Assembly: GCF_000224145.3 (NCBI RefSeq)
Contig: NC_020177.2
Location: 4,844,156 to 4,908,155 of the forward strand
DNA: 64,000 bases
Origin: Ciona intestinalis
Lineage: Eukaryota; Chordata; Ascidiacea; Phlebobranchia; Cionidae
Reading direction: 5' to 3'
Part shown: positions 38,401 through 50,400 of the stretch, in pieces
Numbering within the stretch: the stretch's first letter is position 1
Layout: every line of letters begins with the position of its first letter
Translations under genes and position numbers: made by a program
The notes under the pieces: generated by a model
What the model was told of the DNA's origin: nothing
Database searches by the model: none
What the model saw: only the letters and a program-made list of their open reading frames with translations

Positions 38401-41400
38401 TAAATATGCGATATCGTGCAAAGTGGTTAGCGCGCCTGTCTTTACCCAGATAACACGGGTAAAGGCTTGTCGCTGCAAAAAATACTCAACCGCAGTTGTT
38501 CCAACACAGTGTTGACCCCCCCCCCCCCAAACCCAAAAAAAAGGGGGCCCCCCTTAACCAACCACCCCCCCGGGGGTGGCAACTTGTAGGCGGGTACGAG
38601 GTTTATAATAAAGAACACATGTTTTACAACGACTCTTAATTCCCGCCACGCAAAAATAAACAAGTTACATTTATCTATTCAAACATACAGGCTCCTAATC
38701 CAACACCGGGTGGTTCCCCTCTTACGTCATGGAGCAAAACCAAAGCCGCAAGCCGTGGGATTTTTACACGAGCATTCATGTTGCCAGAAACACCCCCGCT
38801 GGGAAAGTGGGTTGTATCAGGGAAGTTTCGAAGGTATGACGTAACGATGATGTCGTATTACGTCACAACTTCTATAATGTCTGCGCAACGAAAAACCCAA
38901 TGGACGTCAATATTATATTGTAAAATGACGCTTTAATGTATTAAAACATTAGAAAACTAGTAAGGATACGGTTATATAATCCTGTACTGTGTAGCATAGC
39001 AAGCAACGAAACTGCTGGTGCTATCAAAACCGATTCTACTTCAGCGAATGAATAAAATGTTATGGCGCTATTATGAGAATTTAACCCTAACAAACTAAAC
39101 ATTACAGCGACCACGTGGTCGATACGACGTTCCAATCCACTTTCTACGTTCAAGAGTTTACCATACCGACGTTTGACGTCATAATATCACCGAATGCGGA
39201 ACATTTTATTCTACCTGATGATGAGCAATTCTCTTTCTGCGTAAGAGCAAGGTACCGATGTTTTTTTTATATACGATGCTTCATGGTTTGTCTATAAGTT
39301 GTCAGCTATATCGTAACTAAACTATAAGCACACATAAAGTTAAATACATAGTAATTTGTATGTGCGGGCACAAGGCGTATGAAAGAGAACACCCGTGTTA
39401 AAACGGCTGTCGTTTTCCGGCCACGCGAAGATAAATAAGTTACATTCATTCATTAAATCGTCTAGTACTCTACGAAACAACATCGAGTTGGAAAGCAGGT
39501 TATGTAATCATTAATGTTTTTACATCACAGACACATTCACGGGGAAAACGTCGACGGTCTAGCTCACATTCGATTTGGTTTGGTTTTGAACGGCAATGAC
39601 ATCACGTCACATATTATAACTCACAGAGACTTAAGTTCAGGAGTTGTTGAAATAACTCAGCAAGTCCCATACTTGGTAAGTATATCGGCTTATGATATAT
39701 TGATTTGCGTTATAGTTGGTTGGGATAGGCTGGCCAACGACCTACAGGACAGAGATTCGAAATTCTATTCACATTTCACAAACTCATTCATTTAAACTTA
39801 ACGGCAAACCCTGATAATGGGTATACCCTTATATGGCGAATCGTTAACTCGTTCAAGATTATAAAAACAAACAAATTTCCACAAGATCTCTTCCACTAAA
39901 ATATGTAGCAACAACCTATACACAAACATTGTTTTTCATTATAGATCCCGCCCTCGTACAACATCGGGCACATAGCGGCGTCCAATGTTAAACTCTTCAT
40001 CGAGGCGACAATTACCGAAGCCAATGGTGGAAAGATGCGGTCGATTCGAAACGATGACATCACTTTTACGACAAGACCCTTCGTATTGATGTTTGAAAGA
40101 ACACCGACTTACTTTAAACCTGGGCTGCCATTCTCTGTGAAGGTATGTATCCTATATTATGCGGACTAAAGGTGTTACGGCGTCCATGTTATTTACTTAC
40201 AGTGAGCCGGGGTCGTACGAATACAATGTGTCTGGAAATCGCACCTACGAACTTATAAACAAAACATAAACTATATGTATTCCATCTAATACAATAGCAA
40301 AGATCAAATTAACTAAAAAAAAACAAATTAGCAACGAAATGGCAATTGTTAAAACACGACGTGAATAAAACGTATGAAAATCTGCGACACGTTTCTTTAG
40401 CGATAAAAACGACGACGATCGTTGGTTTTAACAAGGCTACTTCTTGCATTGACGCGTTTGCTGCTGAATTGCCGACGTAATTAAGTAGTTATAGCGTCAC
40501 AAAATACTACACCGAGATTTTCTATTACAGATTGGGGTGAAGATGGTAAACGGAAGTTTTGCTGCTGGCGTTCGAGTCAACGTACGAGCTACAGTGCTAC
40601 GTAGAGACGGGAGAGTTCTTAATATATTTGAGCAATATGTGACGGTAAATAATAACATTTGTAGAAGTTATCATGTTCTGCAAGGATAAGTTACATTCAG
40701 TGGTTTATATTTCAAATACATATAGTAGGCTGGGGGAAGACGGGACACCTTTAGCACATAATATCCAAATATCCGGACTCCTGTTTTAAACAATTAACAA
40801 CGGTCTGTGAAGGTTGTGAGGATATGGTTTTATACATTTTGAATATTCTTTGTTTACTACCAAATGGTAGGAAAGATAGCTTAAACAGGTGTCCCATTTT
40901 CTCCCACCCTACTATATTTTGTCGGCCTCACTTAAAGTCAAAATCTAACCATTTAAAAAGAAAAGAAATCAACACATTGGTACCCAAAACAGAAACACCA
41001 TACATACTTATAAATATTTCCTGTGTTTTACTGATCCACCTTTTTACGACAATTGTTCAACTTCTAAATTATTTAAACAAATTCTTCAATTGAGTAAACT
41101 ATTTAAATTCATCACAGAAAGGTCATACATCATATAATTCATTAATCTTTCATTCCTCACAATTTCGCCCCATATTAATATTTCAACATTACAATATTGA
41201 TATAACCACACAAGGGTATAACTGTAACTCAATTCTAACTTAGTTATATCAACACATATGTAATAATAGGAAACTCAGGCCTTAATCCCCACCATAGTAC
41301 AACATAACCGACTTTCCTTGTTGAAACAACACATTAACACTTTCTGTATAAACACTTTACAACATACAAGTCGCCTAACCATTGCTTAGCGCAACCATCT

Positions 41401-44400
41401 ATTATTATTACTGACACACAAATACACTTTTTCACTACAGAGCTGCAGCAGTGGTCATGTATATGCATCTATGATCCCACCGCTCAACACTAAGGACTTA
41501 ACAATCACCGCTACAGCTCATTATATTCCAAACAGCAATCAAAGATATGAAAGTCAAGCTCAAAAGACTGTCAGACCACAGGTTAAAACTTTACCATATT
41601 CAGTATTAGGACTAAAAAACCACTGTCTTGTGCAAGCCTTTCTTTATGTGTAGTATAACTTAATGGTTATCATCATCATTGTATTGAAACGGGCAGACCC
41701 AACAAAAGCTAAACATACCAAGATCAAGGTTCAATGCTGCCACTATTATGTGCATATGTGTCCTTCTGCTGGATGCTTAATTATAGATTCCTTAAACCAG
41801 TGAGCACAAATAGGTTGACAGAATTGTCAGCCATCTTTCTTCACATAATAATTAAATATGTAATAAACTTGAAACTTTTAACAGGTTTCCACACATGGTG
41901 AATACATTCAGATAGTTCAACCAAATGGTGACCTTGTAGTTGGATCAATGTCAGCTTTGGAAATCTATGTTACACCAACAAGCCAAGCAAAAACGGTTTG
42001 TTATAGATTTTTGTGTGTTATAACTGTTCATCCAACATAAAAAACAATACAAAAATGCAAACATCCAAAACGAAATCACACTTACAGTTAAATACGTGAT
42101 AAATCTAAATAATGTCCATGAAATAAAGCACTTTCGCTTTAACAACTGTTTTTTAATTTTTAAATGGCATTTCTACTCTTACATCGGCTACAGGTAATCT
42201 ACACAGTAACTGGTGGCAACAAAATGCTCCTTCAAAGTTCTGGAGAGATACCAGCCAACAATGGGATGCTAACTGTACCATTCACTGTATCTGCTGATAT
42301 GTCACCATTGTCACACATGACTGCATATTATGTGGGAAACACTGCTCTAGGTATGACATCATAATATACATCACTTGGTAATAGTTTAATTGGTTTGTGT
42401 GTAACAGATTGCTAACACAGTAGTTTGTAAATTGTTTAATAATTTTTTCCTTGTGCAAGTTGTGATGTATTCCTTCTATGTAATATCCTTAAAACATCAC
42501 TAACTATCACTTCCCACTTTCCAGATGTCTCCTATATTGTTGCTGACTCAATAGCACTCCATGTGGAAGAAGTGTGTAAAGGAATTGAACCTGAAACCAA
42601 TGTCTTGTTGCCAGGGGAACAAATACCGTTGCCGGGGCAACAGGTAAAAATACCAAACATCTGCTTGAGATTGCTTCAACCCACAGTGTTTACGAATGGG
42701 TTTTCTAAATTGTCAACCATACAAAAAAACAATCAATCATAAGGTTACATATGTGGTAACCCGTTAGCTGGTACGAGGTGTAGTCTATGATACACAACAC
42801 CCGTATTATAAAGATCCTAATTGCTCCGCCATGCAAGGATACGAAATTACATTCATTCAGCTTCAACAATTTAAACTCATAGAACCTCACTGTAATTAAA
42901 TCCTTTTAAATCCTTTCACTTATTTATGTAATTATTTATTCAACCTTTTTAAATTTAGGTGGATCTGGACATCAGAGGGCAGCCTTCATCCTACATGAGC
43001 TTATCAGGAGTTGACATGGCAGCTCTTTCATTGCATCATGAATACCCCAGTGACACAACAATGATGACATCATACACTAGGAAGAATACGTTCGATATCT
43101 TGCGATCTTTTCAACCAGGGTGTAAAGTCCCCACTGTACCAACACCTGAAGCTGCTTTCCCAAGTATTGGTAAGATGCTTGTTTTGTTGGCACAGTGGGC
43201 AAAGTTCCATACATGGTAACTCATATGCAGGCACAAATTGTATGAAACTGAACACCTTTGTTATAACGAGCGTCATTGCCCTGCCATGCAAGGATAAGTA
43301 CGTTACATTCATTCATGTTCGTTTTCTTTGCAATAACTGTAGCCAAAAACAAGAAACTACATTTGGTTGCCACCTTTTGAAGTTGTAAACTTTAAATGAC
43401 AATTATTATTGACAGGTCGCGTGTTGGTGACAAGTGCAAGTCACAACTTCCTCGAAGCCACAACCGTTCAATGTGAAAATGAGAATCAAAGTTCCCGAAA
43501 GAAAAGAAGTTTTTTTGCTGATCCAACTATTGTGCTAGAGAGATGTAAGTTAAACCGGGCAATACACATTGTGATGCGCACATTATATTGTCTAAATTCT
43601 CAGCGGTGCATTATAATAACAATCACCCAAAAGTTACATATGTGGATACTTATAAGCAGGCCTATGAAAAAAGGTTGTATGAAAAAGAACACCGGTGTTA
43701 TAACGACTGTCATTGCCCGTCCCCAGAAAGATGAATAAGAAACATTTAAAAAAAGTTATTTCGGACACCAGCTGTTTTCCTTTTCCTTGAACGTTCCATA
43801 ATTATTATTGGTTTATTTGAATATAACCATTTCATTTTCTAATGGAACAATTATTCCACAGCTCGTTATTACAGCGGAGATGTTTACGACTGCTGTTCTG
43901 TTGGTGCTCGGGATGTTTCAGATGTCATCCATACTAGTGAAGAAAATAGTTGCATCGAGCGAGCCAATTCATTGACAGTAAGTGCTGCTTGTAGAACTGC
44001 TTTCATGGATTGCTGTTTAGAAGCAGAATGTGTTCGAATGAAACCGTGGAAATCTGCGAGGCCTTGCAGGTGGGGTTTGTTGAAAAGTTTGCACCAGTTA
44101 TATCCATAACTTATTGCACAGTTGTTTGTAAGTATGTGTGCATTGTAACCTGAAGATACTGGGTTTCTTGGGCTTCGTTGAAAAGTTTGCATCCGTTGTA
44201 TCCTAACTTATAACTTGTGGTTTGTAGGCAGTTACTTTGTTACTGAAGGATATGGTGTTCAATGCTTAATACTGATACTAACCGGTGTATTCATCATTGG
44301 GCAAAACACTTTGCGGCAATTGCTCTACCCAGGGATCACAAATGGGATTGTAGCACCCTGGGTGTTGGAATAATGGGCAACTCTTGCCTTAACCTGAAAT

Positions 44401-47400
44401 CCCATGGCATTTCATGCTGTTTTTTTATTCAAAATGAACCATTTGTAACAAACTTCCCGTCCCACAGAGGTGGAGTTACAACCAGAACCATCTTTCCAGT
44501 CACCACAACAATTGCCATGGCTGGTGTTCCATTAGTTGAACGTTCATTTGAATTACTGAGAAGGAATTTTGCGCTGACTTGGTTTAACACAGATTTTCAG
44601 CTTGGGTGAGACATCCAAACTTTCCATAATTTTGTTTAATATATTCTGTGTTTTTCTACTTTAGTTGTTTGCGTGCCATGTTCAGTAAAACATTTTGCTG
44701 TTTTTCCAATATTTCAACCTTCTGACTTGTAGTTTTACTTCTATATTTCTTTCTATATTTTTTCTAAACACTTGTTCCAACAGTTCTTCAGGTCGTATCA
44801 GATTAAACAATGCATCAAACCCAAGAGTTCCTCGGCTCCCAGACTCCATTACATCTTGGTCGATCAATACATTCAGCTTGTCACCGGTAAGTGATACAGT
44901 CTTGCACTGTGTCTGCCCTTTAATTTGATACTGGGCTTAATGCTTAAACCTGTGACCATTGTGGTCATATGTACCCTTGGGCAAGACACTTAGCGGCAAT
45001 TGATCAAACCCAAGTGGTCACTAATGGGTTGTCCAAATTTTCAGATGTCCGGTTAAAACAAGAAATCATGTTTTTGTTTGGTCATAATGGGGTAATGGGA
45101 CAACTTTGCCCTAAATCTCCGATCCCATGGCATGACCTGTTATAAGACCTAACCACGAAGAATCAAAGTTTATCATATTCAATTAGATCACGTTGTTTGA
45201 TCATATTTGCCATTTTTGCAGGACAAAGGCATGTGTGTTGCCCGTGATGTGATACTACCAGTTGAACATTCAGTCCACATTGAAGTAACTTTATCGCAAA
45301 CCAAAGTTGTAAGGGGGACACAAGTATCTGTGGAAGTGACAGCTTACAGTTACTCAACTTCCTCAATCAGGGGTAATGTATGAATGAATGGTTTACAATT
45401 TGTAAGAATGATGTATGAATAAAATGTGACTTGCAGAGCAACAACTTGGTGTTTTGTATTAAACTGCTAGCCCATTTCAAGTTTCTATTTAAATAAGAGA
45501 CTGATGCCCTTTAAGGTTACATCTCTAACAAAATATGTTAGGACTATTGTTTTTATCTGTTATATATTGACAAGTCTGTTACAATTTCTGTGTTAACTGT
45601 CATTTCTTGACCATCACCCAACACTTAACCATACCCACCATTATAAGTCTGGCAAAAATCTTCGTCAATTGTTCAAACATATCTTCCTTGCTTACCAACC
45701 AACCTTTAACTCAACCAACTAATGTCAACACATTACACAGGCCACTATTATACTGGAGCCAACAGATAACTTGTGTACGTCCTCACTCAACCAAGTAGAA
45801 AGAGATGGAACAATCGCTGCTGCTGTAAATGGGGTAGCTGGTACCAATGGTAACAAGGTTCATCNNNNNNNNNNNNNNNNNNNNNNNNNNNNNNNNNNNN
45901 NNNNNNNNNNNNNNNNNNNNNNNNNNNNNNNNNNNNNNNNNNNNNNNNNNNNNNNNNNNNNNNNNNNNNNNNNNNNNNNNNNNNNNNNNGCAGCCTTCAT
46001 CCTACATGAGCTTATCAGGAGTTGACATGGCAGCTCTTTCATTGCATCATGAATACCCCAGTGACACAACAATGATGACATCATACACTAGGAAGAATAC
46101 GTTCGATATCTTGCGATCTTTTCAACCAGGGTGTAAAGTTCCCACTATACCAACACCTGAAGCTGCTTTCCCAAGTATTGGTAAGATGCTTGTTTTGTTG
46201 GCACAGTGGGCAAAGTTCCATACATGGTAACTCATATGCAGGCACAAATTGTATGAAACTGAACACCTTTGTTATAACGAGCGTCATTGCCCTGCCATGC
46301 AAGTTTAAATAAGTTACATTCATTCATGTTCGTTTTCTTTGCAATAACTGTAGCCAAAAACAAGAAACTACATTTGGTTGCCACCTTTTGAAGTTGTAAA
46401 CTTTAAATGACAATTATTATTGACAGGTCGCGTGTTGGTGACAAGTGCAAGTCACAACTTCCTCGAAGCCACAACCGTTCAATGTGAAAATGAGAATCAA
46501 AGTTCCCGAAAGAAAAGAAGTTTTTTTGCTGATCCAACTATTGTGCTAGAGAGATGTAAGTTAAACCGGGCAATACACATTGTGATGCGCACATTATATT
46601 GTCTAAATTCTCAGCGGTGCATTATAATAACAATCACCCAAAAGTTACATATGTGGATACTTATAAGCAGGCCTATGAAAAAAGGTTGTATGAAAAAGAA
46701 CACCGGTGTTATAACGACTGTCATTGCCCGTCCCCAGAAAGATGAATAAGAAACATTTAAAAAAAGTTATTTCGGACACCAGCTGTTTTCCTTTTCCTTG
46801 AACATTCCATAATTATTATTGGTTTATTTGAATATAACCATTTCATTTTCTAATGGAACAATACATAACTTCCACAGCTCGTTATTACAGCGGAGATGTT
46901 TACGACTGCTGTTCTGTTGGTGCTCGGGATGTTTCAGATGTCATCCATATTAGTGGAGAAAATAGTTGCAGCGAGAGAGCCAATTCATTGACAGTGAGTG
47001 CTGCTTGTAGAACTGCTTTCATGGATTGCTGTTTGGAAGCAGAATGTGTTCGGTTGAAACCGTGGAAATCTGCAAGGCCTTGCAGGTGGGGTTTGTTGAA
47101 AAGTTTGCACCAGTTATATCCATAACTTATTGCACAGTTGTTTGTAAGTATGTGTGCATTGTAACCTGAAGATACTGGGTTTCTTGGGCTTCGTTGAAAA
47201 GTTTGCATCCCTTATATCCTAACTTATAACTTGTGGTTTGTAAGCAGTTACCTTGTTACTGAAGGATATGCTGTTCAATGCTTAATACTGATACTAACCG
47301 GTGTATTCATCATTGGGCAAGACACTTTGCGGCAATTGCTCTACCCAGGGATCACAAATGGGATTGTAGCACCCTGGGTGTTGGAATAATGGGCAACTCT

Positions 47401-50400
47401 TGCCTTAACCTGAAATCCCATGGCATTTCATGCTGTTTTTTTATTCAAAATGAACTATTTGTAACAAACTTCCCGTCCCACAGAGGTGGAGTTACAACCA
47501 GAACCATCTTTCCAGTCACCACAACAATTGCCATGGCTGGTGTTCCATTAGTTGAACGTTCATTTGAATTACTGAGAAGGAATTTTGCGCTGACTTGGTT
47601 TAACACAGATTTTCAGCTTGGGTGAGACATCCAAACTTTCCATTATTTTGTTTAATATATTCTGTGTTTTTTTCTACTTTAGTTGTTTGCGTGCCATGTT
47701 CAGTAAAACATTTTGCTGTTTTTCCAATATTTCAACCTTCTGACTTGTAGTTTTACTTTCTATATTTCTTCGAAACACCTGTTCCAACAGTTCTTCAGGT
47801 CGTATCAGATTAAACAACGCATCAAACCCAAGAGTTCCTCGGCTCCCAGACTCCATTACATCATGGTCGATCAATACATTCAGTTTGTCACCGGTAAGTG
47901 ATACGGTATATTGCTGTAGTTGTCCTTTAATATTGTGGGCATATGTATCCTTGGGCAAGACGCTTAGCGACAATTGATCACACCCAGTGTTCACTAGTGG
48001 ATTGTCCAAATTTTCAGATATATGCTTAAAACAAGAAATTATGTTCTTGTTTGGTCATAATGTAATGGGCATGAGCCAATGGGTAATGAGACAACTTTGC
48101 CCTAAATCTTTGATCCCATGGCATGACCTGTTATAAGACCTAACCATGAAGAATCAAAGTTTATCATATTCAATTAGATTACGTTGTTTGATCATATTTG
48201 CCATTTACGCAGGACAAAGGCATGTGTGTTGCCCGTGATGTGATACTACCAGTTGAACATTCAGTCCACATTGAAGTAACTTTATCGCACACCAAAGTTG
48301 TAAGGGGGACACAAGTATCTGTGGAAGTGACAGCTTACAGTTACTCAACTTCCTCAATCAGGGTAATGTATGAATGAATGGTTTACAATTTGTAAGAATG
48401 ATGTATGAATAAAATGTGACTTGCAGAGCAACAACTTGGTGTTTTTGTATTAAACTGCTAGCCCATTTCAAGTTTCTAGCTTCTTTTTAAATAAGAGACT
48501 GATGCCCTTTAAGGTTACATCTCTTACAAAATACGTTGGGACTATTGTTTTTATCTGTTATATATTTACAAATCTGTTACAATTTCTGTGTTAACTGTCT
48601 TTTCTTGACCATCACCCAACACTTAACCATACCCACCATTATAAGTCTGGCAAAAATCTTCGTCAATTGTTCAAACATATCTTCCTTGCTTACCAACCAA
48701 CCTTTAACTCAACCAACTAATGTCACCACATTACACAGGCCTCTATTATACTGGAGCCAACAGATAACTTGTGTACGTCCTCACTCAACCAAGTAGAAAG
48801 AGATGGAACAATCGCTGCTGCTGTAAATGGGGTTGCTGGTACCATGGTAACAAGGTTCATCATCTTGCCAACCAGACAGGGAGATTATAAGATCAAGGTA
48901 AATTTAAACCAGCAAGAATGGATATAAATTTCTTAAATTTAATAAATAAAAACATTTTGCTTGTTGCCTACTTTCAAGAAAGCGACAGGCTTTAACAGTG
49001 TTAGCAACCTAGGTGTTTAGGCAAATCTTTCGTCGCAGGTCTTGCCACCTTGTTGAACTCCCTCTTTATGAAATAGAATATACCCATAGTACAATGTATG
49101 TTAAAAAAACATTATGTTCCACCTTCTTAAACCTTGGGGAATTAATGTACAAACTTCTTTGATAAATAAAAACTGTTTCCATTTTTTCAGGTGGCGTTAT
49201 ACGCTTACCACGAAGACAACCAACGTCCGCAGATTGATAAAGTTGTGAAGGTATTGAATGTGGTCCCAGAAGGCATACTGATGAAGAAAGTACATTGGGA
49301 GATGATTGACACGAGAACGACTCGCATCCAGAGGAGAGGAGTGAGGGGAAACAGGAGGAACAAGTCAATTAATCTTTCTCTTCCATCATCTGCAATCCCA
49401 GGAACAGAAAGAGTAAGATATGACTTTATATTGATGGTAGTAGTTTCACGCATAATGTTGTGATTAACCAATCACTTCGAAAGTTATATACATGGTAACT
49501 TGCAAGAGGGCACTGAGTGTATGAAACAGAACACCCACGTTAAGATAAAATAAGTATTTATTTATACATTCAAGTGAATATACATTTTGAAAATCAGCAC
49601 TGCATAAGGAATGTAAAACCACTTTCAAACATGGTGCAGAAATACCCAGCAACCAAATGCACAACTTCATATAACTAACAATCAACATCCTCCCAGGCAA
49701 CATTACAACTACATAGCACAACTTCAGCAATTCTAACCAAACCAAGTTTTCCTGGCGATGATGGAACAACGAACACGATTGCTCAACCTTTGTACCAACT
49801 TCAATCTATCGTTTCAAGGTTATTAAAAAACTCTATTCCTTTTCTATATAAGTGAGGTTTCCTGGAAGGAAACACTAAGAAACCTGGTATTTGGGCCAGA
49901 GTTGACCGGGTACTGCCGAAATAGATGTGTTGTATACAACATGGAAAATAGAATATAGCCAACTCCACAACAATTGGCCAAAGATGTACGAAACTGCCTT
50001 GCATTGCTTATTACATAGGCGCACTATAAAACCTATGGAAAAAATCATCCTAATAAACTTATAGCAGTTGCAACATTGGATCACAAAACAAATAACTTCC
50101 AGAAATCTTTTAGATTGCTGATCAACATGTTTTCATTAGGTTGAAGTACCTTCAACGAAATGGGTTGCTCACTGAAGGTAGGAGAGAAGAATTATCAAGT
50201 GAAGCTCAATCAGCATACGTAGGGTTGCTTACTTATGTAAGGAACACAAGCCCAGCAGCTTCAGGTTAGTTACAAGTTTGTGTTTATTGAACACATGACA
50301 GTGGTTTAAGTATCGCATCATAGTTAAAGGATACAGGGTTCAAGGCTCGATGCTGTTACTATTGTTGGTATATGCGTCTTTGTGCAAGACATGGAAACTG

